39,654 nt of DNA from Methanobacteriota archaeon. Lineage in GTDB: Archaea; Hydrothermarchaeota; Hydrothermarchaeia; Hydrothermarchaeales; BMS3B. The stretch spans positions 1 through 39,654 of the forward strand of contig QIGD01000012.1 in the NCBI GenBank assembly GCA_003229935.1, read 5' to 3'. A program made the translations under genes and the position numbers. Of this stretch, positions 7,874 to 15,628 are shown in pieces (within the stretch, counting starts at the first letter, position 1; every line of letters begins with the position of its first letter). Below the pieces are notes generated by a model that was given only the letters and a program-made list of their open reading frames with translations, had not been told where the DNA came from and made no database searches.

Positions 7874-9914
7874 ACTTCTTCAAAAGAAATTCATAAAAGG
7901 GCTTATCTTCTTTTCTACTGAGCTTCTCCACAATTAACTCTGGTGTGGATTTTGCAGGTTTACCCAGTATAGGATTTCTCGAAACAATAAGATTGAGATT
8001 CTCATCAAGGCCTGAAGCTTCTATTCCATCAATCCTCGCCTTACCTTTTACAACTTCCATGAGTTCCTCGCCAAGATGAGTTACCATAACAAGAAGAATA
8101 TCCTTCCTTGGAGCAAACCACTCGATAAATGCACTGAGCACTCTAGCAGCAGCCCCTGGCTCTGTAACTGATTCAAGCTCATCAGCAAGAATCAGGCTCT
8201 TCTCACTCTTCTCAGCCATATCAGAGAAAAACCTCAGGAGTGTCTCAAAGGCCCCGGCACTAACTGTTCCCTGAGGCTTAGCAAAGTAGTAAATCTTTTC
8301 GAGAATAGAGAACTCTGCCTTTTCTGCAAGAACTGGCAGACCGCTCTGGGCAGCAATCTGTACCTGTGCTATAGTTTCTAAAAGTGTTGTTTTTCCTCCC
8401 GAGTTTGCTCCTGTGATTATAGCAATTCTCTCTCCTCCACTTCCTTCGAGCTTTATGCTGGATATACCTACAGAATAGCTCACGGGTTCTGCTTTTCCTT
8501 CAAGGGCAAGACCAAGATGCATTGCATCTATAAATGTTAAAGAAGGACTTTCCGAAACCTTTGGCAGAGTTGCTTTATACTTCAATGCAAAGCTTCCTAT
8601 AGCAAGGTAGAAATCCAGCTCGAGAACTGCATTCACATTACTCTCCACCTCCTTCATATAACTTTCTATTTCAGAGGCAGCATCCCGGGCTGCTCTGAAC
8701 TCCCTCCTTGTAGCCTCTGCCTCAAGCCATGCAGAAGTTTCCTGTAATTTTTCTTCTAAAATCTCCAGAGGATATCCATAGCTAAATAATCCTGAAAACA
8801 TTATTCTTTCTTTCTCAAGGCACAGGCTATTTGCAACCTCAACTTCAGATTTCTCAGCTACATCCTTAATTATTTCCTTTACCTTCTCAGGAATAGCCTC
8901 ATAGGCACCACCAGCCTGAAACCCTGAAAGAAGCTTCAGCACCTCTCTGCCCTTTAACGCTACTGCTCCCTCAACTCTCTCTTCAATCTCTCTATTTGCA
9001 AGTCTCAAACGCTCATCAACCTCCTGATTTAACCTATCTCTCGCCTCAGAAAATACCTTTACCTGATTGCTATCCAGACTTTCAAGAATTGAAATTATCT
9101 TTTCCAGAACTTCAGATTTCATTAGCTCTATATCAAGCTCTTTTATATTCAACCCCTCAATGAGTTCAGCAATTTTCTTAATAGCCTTGATTGAATCCAG
9201 ATTCTCTGTTATACCCTTAATTACAATCTCTGGTAGAACCTCACTTTCATTAAATTCATAAAATGTGAGAAAATTGCCTGATAGCAGGTTCACAGTAACT
9301 CCTATATCACCCTGTATATACCTCACAAGCTCGTAGTTCCTCAGATACTTAAAATCCTCTGGGCTTTCTATTAGAAATATCTCAATAAAGCTACTGTATT
9401 TGTCTTTTAGCTGATTATAAAGCTCCTTATCTTCAACAGCTATCACCTGAGAAGCAATTCTACCCTCTGATTTTTTCTGGAATGGCTTAATCATTCTAAG
9501 AGCTTCTTTAGTCTCTGTAACTCTATCTCCCAGAGATGAGACAAGGCTCATCGCAACCCTTACTGTGACATGCCTTCTCTCTATTTCTTCTCTATGTCTG
9601 ACTGGAGCAAATAAACCAACTTTTGTTTTTGCATAGGGCGTGACAGCCTCCTCTTTAATTGCATTAAGAATTGCAGAATAGATTTCTCTTGCCTTTGGAT
9701 TGCCAAAAATGTCAACATAATCGAAGTTAAGGGCTTCAGAATAAATCTCTCTTGCTATTTCCTGCATTCTGGAGGTTTTAATATCAGAGTAAAATAATTC
9801 AGTGAAATTAAGACTTTTAAGCTCTTTCAATGCCCTCTCTTCACTGCCATAAGCATTGATAATCTCCTTCTCCAAGTGTTCTCCAACTCCTTTAATATTC
9901 TTCAGAATTCCCAT
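7860..9914 (-). CDS. Archaeal MutS-like ATPase with N-terminal helix-hairpin-helix
   Basis: A MutS-superfamily DNA-binding ATPase of the archaeal MutS2-like type. The first 30 residues (ILKNIKGVGEHLEKEIINAYG) form a helix-hairpin-helix. The middle 350 residues are helical and coiled, like the MutS core and clamp. The ATPase carries Walker A (ITGANSGGKTTLLE), Walker B (LILADELES) and the late His of MVTHLGEEL. No mismatch-reading N-terminal domain or Smr domain is present. It probably acts on branched DNA, but its role is not known to me. I chose the ATG at 9914, which has GGGAG seven bases upstream and follows the cca stop by one base; the frame opens at 9944. Confidence 0.85.
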   Translation of the reverse strand: MGILKNIKGVGEHLEKEIINAYGSEERALKELKSLNFTELFYSDIKTSRMQEIAREIYSEALNFDYVDIFGNPKAREIYSAILNAIKEEAVTPYAKTKVGLFAPVRHREEIERRHVTVRVAMSLVSSLGDRVTETKEALRMIKPFQKKSEGRIASQVIAVEDKELYNQLKDKYSSFIEIFLIESPEDFKYLRNYELVRYIQGDIGVTVNLLSGNFLTFYEFNESEVLPEIVIKGITENLDSIKAIKKIAELIEGLNIKELDIELMKSEVLEKIISILESLDSNQVKVFSEARDRLNQEVDERLRLANREIEERVEGAVALKGREVLKLLSGFQAGGAYEAIPEKVKEIIKDVAEKSEVEVANSLCLEKERIMFSGLFSYGYPLEILEEKLQETSAWLEAEATRREFRAARDAASEIESYMKEVESNVNAVLELDFYLAIGSFALKYKATLPKVSESPSLTFIDAMHLGLALEGKAEPVSYSVGISSIKLEGSGGERIAIITGANSGGKTTLLETIAQVQIAAQSGLPVLAEKAEFSILEKIYYFAKPQGTVSAGAFETLLRFFSDMAEKSEKSLILADELESVTEPGAAARVLSAFIEWFAPRKDILLVMVTHLGEELMEVVKGKARIDGIEASGLDENLNLIVSRNPILGKPAKSTPELIVEKLSRKEDKPFYEFLLKKFRAS

Positions 9915-9915
9915 A

Positions 9916-11250
9916 TCAATACTCCCATGGAAAAATTGGGTCAAAGTAGTCTGCCAGAAATTTAATATCTATTCTCTCAAAAATTTCACCACAAGTATAT
10001 ATATCATAGTTTTTACTGATAGCTGCCAAAATATGCTTCGGGATACCCTCCTTTACTACGTGTTCAAGACATTTTTCAGCACTGGAAAATTTTCTCGTTA
10101 CATATACTGCCCATCTGTCGTCTTTAATGAATGGCATACACAGTGCCCTTCCACCACTTCTATACTTCTCAAGAAATCTATTTTCATGGACGCTTGCAAC
10201 ACCAGGACCAATGTGAAGCTTTGCTTCAGGTATCTTCAGAGATTCCAGTTCGAACAGTATTGTAATTTCTTTCTCTACATTATAGCTTCCACCCAGCAGA
10301 CTGAATCCGTAAAGCTTCAGTTGTTTCGAGAGATTTTTAAGTGTTTTTTTCACCTGTGGATAGAGTATATCATCAATTACCACGGGTGACTGAAAGCTCA
10401 GAGCAATGATTTCCGAACCTCTTTCTCTAAATTTTACTACAATAGATTCCTTCTCAATCTTCCTTTCTTCGGGAAAAAAGAACCTTTCATCTGGACTTTT
10501 CAAGTATTCTCTGCTGGCATGAATAAAGAGAGCAAGTTTTTGTCTGGATATAGCACTTGCCACATTCCTATTCGTATCTACAGGATCAATGAAAATAAGA
10601 GCATCTCCTATGAATTTTTTCACTTTTTCCTTATCAATATTTCCAAAGTCGAGAACCTCACCGAATTTCATTTTTGAGACATGCTCTATAAGACCTTCAA
10701 AACTACCAAATTTTATTATGAGGAGCTCGCAGAGATAGCCTGAGAAACCTTCAACCCTAGCCTCTGCACCATAAACACCTATACCTCTCAGAAACTGCTT
10801 GAAAAGTCTGACATCATTTTCCTTACCCTCTATTCTTTTTATGACAAAATCATGATGAAAGGGTGTTCTGTCAACTGCACTCAGCATTGAAGAGGGCGAA
10901 CTTATGGCATAACAGGGGACAATTTCTATATCAAAACCCATATAGGCTCCTCGAATATATGGATGTTCAGCATAGTGTTTTTCACTATACTCCAGAACCT
11001 GCCTCCCAATATGTGTTACAATCTCTTCCATCTTAGCTTTTGAATATTCCTCTGGAAAGAAAATAAAGAAGTCAATGTCCTTATCCCTAAGCCATGTATC
11101 CCTTGCCGAGGAGCCCAGAAGCCTTACATAGAGCCTTTCATCATAACCCCTTGCTTTACTCTTTATCTTTTCTCTTAACTCTTCAACCAAAGCTTTTAGC
11201 TGCTGCTTCTCCTCTATGGCTGGCACTATTTTTTTAAGCACCCTATTCAT
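9916..11250 (-). CDS. cca: CCA-adding enzyme (archaeal class I tRNA nucleotidyltransferase)
   Basis: Adds CCA to tRNA 3' ends, needed because the tRNA gene in this window has no encoded CCA. At 444 residues it matches archaeal CCA enzymes. The catalytic loop GSSARDTWLRDKDIDFF (about residues 46-62) gives the serine of the nucleotidyltransferase motif and the DxD metal ligands. A later segment, PFHHDFVIKR, is typical of archaeal CCA enzymes. The stop is followed after one base by the MutS-like start, so the two genes are translationally linked. Confidence 0.93.
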   Translation of the reverse strand: MNRVLKKIVPAIEEKQQLKALVEELREKIKSKARGYDERLYVRLLGSSARDTWLRDKDIDFFIFFPEEYSKAKMEEIVTHIGRQVLEYSEKHYAEHPYIRGAYMGFDIEIVPCYAISSPSSMLSAVDRTPFHHDFVIKRIEGKENDVRLFKQFLRGIGVYGAEARVEGFSGYLCELLIIKFGSFEGLIEHVSKMKFGEVLDFGNIDKEKVKKFIGDALIFIDPVDTNRNVASAISRQKLALFIHASREYLKSPDERFFFPEERKIEKESIVVKFRERGSEIIALSFQSPVVIDDILYPQVKKTLKNLSKQLKLYGFSLLGGSYNVEKEITILFELESLKIPEAKLHIGPGVASVHENRFLEKYRSGGRALCMPFIKDDRWAVYVTRKFSSAEKCLEHVVKEGIPKHILAAISKNYDIYTCGEIFERIDIKFLADYFDPIFPWEY

Positions 11251-11350
11251 GGGCTTATATGTTTCTTCAAAGATTAAAAGTTTAACCCATGGATGAGTAA
11301 TACAGCCAACATCCGCTCACCATCATAATAGCATTGTGTGGTGAAATACC

Positions 11351-11410
11351 AGATTTTATAAATCAGATTACTCTTGTTACTTTACATATGTAAACATAAA
11401 GTTTACAAAG
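11351..11410 (+). promoter_or_regulatory. Promoter and operator-like repeats of the Lrp-type regulator
   Basis: A TATA-like ATTTTATAAAT lies at 11353-11363. Downstream is a perfect 14-bp palindrome, TTTACATATGTAAA (11381-11394). It overlaps a second inverted repeat, GTAAAC (11390-11395) with GTTTAC (11401-11406). A further GTAAAG half follows at 11411. The GTTTAC/GTAAAC unit thus repeats across the likely start site. I infer autoregulation by the product of the next gene, possibly controlling the whole ferredoxin-kor operon. Confidence 0.55.
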
Positions 11411-11417
11411 GTAAAGT

Positions 11418-11873
11418 ATGGTGACACAAAAACAGGTTTCAATTCTGAGGAGGCTATACAGGCATGCAAGAAGCCTCAAAGTTTACTCTACCACTCTCAA
11501 GCAGGAGGCTCTTGCCAGAGAGCTTGGCATAAGCAGGCAGGCACTCAGTTCTCATTTAAGAGAACTCAGAGAGCAGGGATATCTGCGCACAGGCAGGGGC
11601 TTTATAGATATAACAGATAAGGCTCTTGTAGAGATTGGCAAGGCTGGAGACGAAGCCTTTGTTCTAATCAGAGTTAAACCGTCCTCACGGGAGAAAATCT
11701 TTGAAGAAATTAAAAAGTTGAATTCAGAGAGGATGTATAGAGTTACAGGAAGTTTTGATATTATTACAGTGGTGGATGTTGAAAAGCTTAAAGAATTTCT
11801 CGATGGAGTTGAAAGACAGGAAGGTATAGAGGTTATCTCCTCACATGTTGTTATAGAAATGCATCAGGTGTGA
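11418..11873 (+). CDS. Lrp/AsnC-like transcription regulator
   Basis: A 151-residue DNA-binding regulator. The N-terminal half is a winged helix with the recognition segment LARELGISRQALSSHLRELREQGYL (about residues 34-58). The C-terminal half is a RAM/AsnC effector domain (VLIRVKPSSREKIFEEIKKL through VISSHVVIEMHQV). It heads the ferredoxin-korABG gene set and its stop codon overlaps the possible GTG start of the ferredoxin gene. This suggests control of 2-oxoacid oxidation by an amino acid or 2-oxoacid signal; that link is inference. Confidence 0.85.
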   Translation: MVTQKQVSILRRLYRHARSLKVYSTTLKQEALARELGISRQALSSHLRELREQGYLRTGRGFIDITDKALVEIGKAGDEAFVLIRVKPSSREKIFEEIKKLNSERMYRVTGSFDIITVVDVEKLKEFLDGVERQEGIEVISSHVVIEMHQV

Positions 11874-11875
11874 TT

Positions 11876-12175
11876 ATGGGAAAGATAACTATAAATGAAA
11901 AGTACTGCAAGGGATGCAACATATGTATAGAGTACTGCCCAATGAAAATCTTTGAACAGGGTGAGGAACCAAACCAGAGAGGTTACTTCGTGCCGGAAAT
12001 TGTTCACCAGAAAAGATGCACAAAACTTATGGTAAGCAAGCATCTAAAAAGGAATGTGTGTGGCCTATGTCAGGAGATGTGCCCTGACTTTGCCATTGAG
12101 ATTGATATATATGCCGAGGAGGATAACAATACATGCCAATCACTCACTGCTAAAGCAAGGGGGCTTGTTCCATGA
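11876..12175 (+). CDS. korD: 2x[4Fe-4S] ferredoxin subunit of 2-oxoacid oxidoreductase, tail altered by transposon
   Basis: Carries electrons from the TPP subunit of the oxidoreductase to ferredoxin. Cluster one is CKGCNICIEYCP (about residues 11-22) and cluster two is CGLCQEMCP with the Cys of RCTK upstream. I prefer the ATG at 11876 over GTG at 11870. The last dozen residues (QSLTAKARGLVP) are encoded by DNA matching the left end of the IscB mini-element, and the TGA stop lies in the loop of that element's first hairpin. The native C-terminus has thus been replaced; both clusters remain intact. The delta-subunit name rests on gene order and cluster pattern. Confidence 0.8.
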   Translation: MGKITINEKYCKGCNICIEYCPMKIFEQGEEPNQRGYFVPEIVHQKRCTKLMVSKHLKRNVCGLCQEMCPDFAIEIDIYAEEDNNTCQSLTAKARGLVP

Positions 12176-12495
12176 GGTATAAGGATAACAGGTTGATTAG
12201 GAGACATTGAAAGATGCAGAAGTTATTGGTAGAGTTAAAGAACACATCAGGGGATGCTCCTCAAGTCCCCTGTTCTGTAAGTGGAGCATTAAACAGAGAC
12301 AAAAGTCTCAGTGTGCCCTACATAGTACTGGCTGATAACAGCTCCGATGAGGACATACACTCTGGCAAGAGTAGACAGGACTTGAAAGTTCCTGTGTTAA
12401 ACATGCATAAGAGACCAATATTTAAAAAGATGTGAAAAGGGGAATTCTTCCCACCTCTGAAAGAGGTGGGTTTCTTTGCCCAGATTATCATGAGT
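12137..12495 (+). mobile_element. Miniature IscB-type element, copy A
   Basis: A non-autonomous element with left end, structured RNA region and right end but without the nuclease gene. From 12137 it aligns with 23115 onward (copy B), sharing CTAAAGCA, the first hairpin, AACAGGTTGATTAGGAG and a long similar stretch to about 12400. The frame there ends DLKVPVLNMHKRP, like the start of an IscB PLMP domain. It then jumps straight to a right-end hairpin, CCCACCTCT/AGAGGTGGG (12450-12470), and the TTGCCCAGATTAT terminus (12476-12488). It sits between korD and korA and carries no transposase. Confidence 0.7.
12160..12320 (+). ncRNA. Candidate omega (HEARO-like) RNA, copy A
   Basis: Upstream of the IscB-like start, three hairpins are shared with copy B. 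One is CTTGTTCC/GGTATAAG with loop ATGA (12164-12183). The second is GTTCT/GGAGC around GTAAGT (12272-12287). The third is GAGAC/GTCTC with loop AAAA (12296-12309). A further stem, CAGGGGA/TCCCCTG (12248-12272), is perfect here but degraded in copy B. The third stem's terminal pair is C-G here and G-C in copy B, and the first stem has C-G here where B has T-A. These compensatory changes point to a selected RNA fold. Position directly before the IscB start matches omega RNA of IscB transposons. The ends are approximate. Confidence 0.6.
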
Positions 12496-12503
12496 TAGCA
12501 CTA

Positions 12504-12742
12504 ACAAGAATGAATAACAGAAATTCGCAACCCAATAGAAAAGGTTTCAAACCTTCTATAAGAAGAAAGAGGTATAGGTTACAACCAAATGATTCAGTAA
12601 AATATATTAAATCTCTATGTAAAGTAAAAGGTGTCATTCTTATGGGAAATATGTGGTCTTAGAAGATAAAATAGGGGAAATCTTAGATATTAATGTTAAG
12701 ACAGCGGAGTTATTAAAATATGGGAAAGGAATACAATTTTAA
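12504..12742 (+). pseudogene. iscB: IscB C-terminal remnant
   Basis: Two frames encode the tail of IscB, the RNA-guided HNH/RuvC nuclease ancestral to Cas9. First NRKGFKPSIRRKRYRLQPND and KVKGV. After one frameshift near 12643 comes GKYVVLEDKIGEILDINVKT, then AELLKYGKGIQF to the TAA at 12740. This tail is characteristic of archaeal and bacterial IscB. The RuvC and HNH parts are missing, removed at the junction with copy A's right end at about 12490. It cannot make an active nuclease. Confidence 0.75.
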
Positions 12743-12744
12743 AA

Positions 12745-12808
12745 GAGGTGAAATAGGGCAATCTCTCCATTCTCTTAATAGAGATGGGTTCATTGCTCAA
12801 ATATTATG
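12745..12808 (+). mobile_element. Right end of the second IscB element, running into korA
   Basis: AGGGCAAT is followed by an imperfect hairpin, CCAT(T)CTCT/AGAGATGG (12767-12787). Then comes the terminus TTGCTCAAATATTATGA (12793-12809), closely like TTGCCCAGATTATCATGA at 12476 and TTGTCCAGATTATTATGA at 33909. The ATG of this shared terminus is the start codon used for korA. The transposon end therefore supplies or abuts the translation start. Confidence 0.65.
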
Positions 12809-13924
12809 AAGGGCAAGCTGTTTCTTCAGGGTAATATTGCATGTGCTGAAGGCGCCATTGCCGCAGGAATGCGTTTTTTTGCAGGCTATCCCATAACACC
12901 GAGCACTGAAGTGGCTGAATGGCTGGCAAAGAGACTTCCAAAGCTCAATTGTATTTACCAGCAGATGGAGGATGAAATAGCCAGTATTTCAGCAATAATA
13001 GGGGCAAGATGGGCTGGAACCAAATCTATGACTGCCACATCTGGCCCTGGGTTTTCACTTATGATGGAAAACCTTGGCTATGCTGCAATGACTGAAACCC
13101 CCATAGTAGTTGTGAATGTGCAGAGAAGCGGTCCAAGTACAGGGCAGCCAACCCTGACAGCCTCCGGTGATATTCTCCAAGCTATGCATGGTTCTCATGG
13201 TGACTATGAGGTTATACTACTCTCTCCTAACTCTGTCCAGGAGATGTTTGACCTGACTGTCGAGGCATTCAACCTAAGTGAGCGCTATAGAGTACCTGTG
13301 CTCCTTATGAGTGACGAGGTTGTAGGACACATGCGTGAAAATGTTTATCTGCCTGAGAAGGTTGAGAGCTATGACGCACCGCTCAGTGAAAAAGGTATTG
13401 ACTACTTTAAAGCTGACCCTGAGACCCTTGTACCAGAAATGCAAGTTTTTGGGAAAGGCTACAATGTACATGTCACAGGTTTAACACATGACGAAAGAGG
13501 TTATCCAAATACAAACGAGCAGGACGTTCATTCAAAGCTTGTTAGAAGATTATGTAAGAAAATTATAGACAATGCTGAGGAAATTGTGAATTATGAACTT
13601 AGCTATGGTGAAGATGCCGATGCTATAGTTATAGTCTATGGCGCTGTTTCAAGGTCTGCTATGGAAACTGTTCTGAAGCTGAGAAAGAAAGGAAGAAAAG
13701 TTGGTCTTCTTAGGCTTATAACTCTCAATCCTCTACCAGAGAAGCTTATAAGAAAGCTCACACGTCACGCAATACCCATAGTTATTGAGATGAATCTTGG
13801 GCAGATAAAGAAAGAGATTGAAAGAATTTCTAAAAGAAAGATTTACTTCTATGGGAAAATAGGTGGTGAACTTCCTTCTCCAGAGGAGATTGAAGAATTT
13901 ATGATGAGAGTGATGAAATGGTAG
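12806..13924 (+). CDS. korA: 2-oxoacid:ferredoxin oxidoreductase alpha subunit (probably 2-oxoglutarate)
   Basis: Part of the CoA-dependent oxidative decarboxylase that turns a 2-oxoacid into acyl-CoA with ferredoxin as electron acceptor. The N-terminus LQGNIACAEGAIAAG and RFFAGYPITPSTEVAEWL is diagnostic of KorA/VorB alpha subunits. Next come the TPP-cofactor contact region GARWAGTKSMTATSGPGFSL and the QRSGPSTGQPT motif. The C-terminal part (IVIVYGAVSRSAMETVLKL) is the swinging domain. At 372 residues it is normal size. The ATG lies immediately after or within a transposon right end, so the native leader has been lost. It overlaps korB by 7 bases. 2-Oxoglutarate is the best guess; 2-oxoisovalerate is possible. 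Confidence 0.88.
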   Translation: MKGKLFLQGNIACAEGAIAAGMRFFAGYPITPSTEVAEWLAKRLPKLNCIYQQMEDEIASISAIIGARWAGTKSMTATSGPGFSLMMENLGYAAMTETPIVVVNVQRSGPSTGQPTLTASGDILQAMHGSHGDYEVILLSPNSVQEMFDLTVEAFNLSERYRVPVLLMSDEVVGHMRENVYLPEKVESYDAPLSEKGIDYFKADPETLVPEMQVFGKGYNVHVTGLTHDERGYPNTNEQDVHSKLVRRLCKKIIDNAEEIVNYELSYGEDADAIVIVYGAVSRSAMETVLKLRKKGRKVGLLRLITLNPLPEKLIRKLTRHAIPIVIEMNLGQIKKEIERISKRKIYFYGKIGGELPSPEEIEEFMMRVMKW

Positions 13925-14904
13925 TCCACCCTTCTATTACTTTTCTTAGAGAAGAAAGACTTCCACATATTCTATGTGAAGGCTGTGGAATAGGTACAAT
14001 AGTCAATGCTCTCCTCGAGGCAATATCAGAGCTTGAAGTGGATAGAGAGAAGCTTGTTTTTGTCTCGGGTATAGGCTGCTCCTCAAGAGTTCCTGGATAT
14101 CTGAAGTTTGATTCACTGCACACCACCCATGGAAGAGCACTTGCCTTTGCCACCGGTTTAAAGCTGGCAAATCCCGAGCTTGAAGTTATTGTTATAACAG
14201 GTGATGGCGATATGGCAAGTATAGGTGGAAATCACTTTCTCCATGCTGCAAGGCGCAATATAGACATTTTAACCATCTGTGTAAATAATCATACCTATGG
14301 TATGACAGGTGGCCAGGCATCACCGACAACACCAAGAAAATGGAAAAGCACCACCACACCTTATGGAGCTATTGAACCGCCTATGGATATATCAAAAGTT
14401 GCAGAGGCTGCAGGAGCAAACTATGTGGCAAGGTGGAGTACCGCATCACCCCTGCAGATTAAAGAAGCTATAAATAAGGCTTTCCAGAAGGAGGGCTTTC
14501 GCCTTGTTGAGGTTTTATCTCAGTGTCCAACTGCCTTTGGCAGGAGAAATAAGCTCAGGACTGCTATTGATATGCTAAAATGGTATAAAGACCATACAAT
14601 TTCAATTGAAAAAGCAGAGAAACTTGGAGAGAAGGGTGAAGACCTCTCAGCTTTTGTTGTGGTGGGAGAGCTGGTTGACAGGAACGAACCTGGGCTGTGC
14701 CGACTCTATGGTCTTACTGAGAAAAAGGAAGAAGAGGAGAAAAAAATAGAGAAAAGGATGAAGAAGAGAGATGGAATAAAGATTGATAAAGAAAAAATTC
14801 TCCGGCTACTGGAGAAACTATCCTCACCCAGAGTTAGAGCTCTGATGGAGGAGGGAGAGATAGAAAAGGCGGAAAATCTCTTAAAGGGGGAAGATGAAAA
14901 ATGA
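13918..14904 (+). CDS. korB: 2-oxoacid:ferredoxin oxidoreductase beta subunit (TPP-binding), with extended charged tail
   Basis: Binds thiamine diphosphate and the catalytic [4Fe-4S] cluster. CEGCGIG (about residues 20-26) and GIGCSSRVPGYL give cluster cysteines. GDGDMASIGGNH with the following NNHTYGMTGGQ is the TPP/metal motif. The catalytic core ends near residue 215 (LSQCPTAFGRRNK). The remaining 110 residues continue with a usual short C-terminal domain, then a strongly charged helix (EKKEEEEKKIEKRMKKRDG) and a small LLEKLSSPRVRALMEEGEI segment. This makes the protein about 40-50 residues longer than usual KorB. The stop overlaps the korG start by 4 bases. Confidence 0.88.
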   Translation: MVVHPSITFLREERLPHILCEGCGIGTIVNALLEAISELEVDREKLVFVSGIGCSSRVPGYLKFDSLHTTHGRALAFATGLKLANPELEVIVITGDGDMASIGGNHFLHAARRNIDILTICVNNHTYGMTGGQASPTTPRKWKSTTTPYGAIEPPMDISKVAEAAGANYVARWSTASPLQIKEAINKAFQKEGFRLVEVLSQCPTAFGRRNKLRTAIDMLKWYKDHTISIEKAEKLGEKGEDLSAFVVVGELVDRNEPGLCRLYGLTEKKEEEEKKIEKRMKKRDGIKIDKEKILRLLEKLSSPRVRALMEEGEIEKAENLLKGEDEK

Positions 14905-15464
14905 GGAGAGAAATACGCTTTGGTGGCTTTGGTGGTCAGGGTATTGTCACAGCAGGTATAATTCTTGCAAGGGCTGCAGCTCTCTATGAAAATATGAATG
15001 CACTCCAAACTCAGAGTTATGGTCCAGAAGCCAGAGGAGGCGCCTCGAAGTCTGAAGTGATTATAAGCGATAGCGAGATTTACTACCCCAAAGTTAAGAA
15101 ACCTGAGATTTTTGTATGTATGAGTCAGCAGGCTTTAGAGAAGTATTTTAAGGACTTCTCTGGTATTCTCATATATGATAGCTCTCTTATCAAAAATGTA
15201 TCCATGGAAGTAAAAGCCTATAGTATTCCTGCCACAATGCTTGCAATGAAGAAACTTGGTAAAACAATATTTGCAAATATTATAATGCTTGGTGCCCTTG
15301 TAGAAACAACTAAAATTATAGGCAGAGAAGCCCTGAAGAGCGCAGTCCTTGAAAGTGTACCCAGAGGCACTGAGGATTTGAATATGAAGGCATTGAAAAT
15401 AGGGTTTGAAGAAGGTAAAAAAGCTCTGGAGATTAAAAACGGAAATTCTCGAAAAGATTGCTGA
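14901..15464 (+). CDS. korG: 2-oxoacid:ferredoxin oxidoreductase gamma subunit
   Basis: The gamma subunit completes the KorABDG enzyme. The N-terminal motif EIRFGGFGGQGIVTAGIIL and the segment TQSYGPEARGGASKSEVIIS are hallmarks of the family. The 187-residue length is standard. It begins within the end of korB (ATGA-type overlap), the usual coupling in this operon. Twenty-three bases after its stop begins the transposon-derived repeat at 15488. Confidence 0.9.
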   Translation: MRREIRFGGFGGQGIVTAGIILARAAALYENMNALQTQSYGPEARGGASKSEVIISDSEIYYPKVKKPEIFVCMSQQALEKYFKDFSGILIYDSSLIKNVSMEVKAYSIPATMLAMKKLGKTIFANIIMLGALVETTKIIGREALKSAVLESVPRGTEDLNMKALKIGFEEGKKALEIKNGNSRKDC

Positions 15465-15487
15465 TAAACGTGAGACCTGACATAACC

Positions 15488-15611
15488 CCACGACTTTAGA
15501 GGCTGTCCGACAATTACTCTCAGTTATATAAAGACTGCTTATTTTAGACAATAAAGGCTAAATTTAGCTTATTTCCCGTAGTATTTTTCGGGACAGCCTC
15601 TTTAGTAGTGG
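15488..15611. mobile_element. MITE-like element with 21-bp terminal inverted repeats
   Basis: The first 21 bases (15488-15508) and the last 21 (15591-15611) are inverted repeats differing at two or fewer positions, sharing AGAGGCTGTCC/GGACAGCCTCT. The 124-bp interior contains a perfect palindrome, GCTAAATTTAGC, at about 15557-15568. It codes for nothing. The right half matches 3590-3668 and the left end matches 17889-17915. It is probably a small derivative of the same IS605-type family, lying between the convergent ends of korG and rlmE. Confidence 0.7.
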
Positions 15612-15628
15612 GAGTATGTCAGTGCCGT

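Noticed and set aside
11280..11345. C/D box guide RNA before the Lrp-type gene
   Set aside because: An ATGATGG on the minus strand looks like a C box, but I found no matching D boxes at the right spacing.
12214..12435. Open frame of 73 codons in copy A (and its longer relative at 23194-23544) as a conserved small protein
   Set aside because: The frames lie in the structured RNA region and run into an IscB-like start and a transposon end; differences between copies preserve base pairs. I treat it as element sequence, though an N-terminal extension of IscB cannot be excluded.
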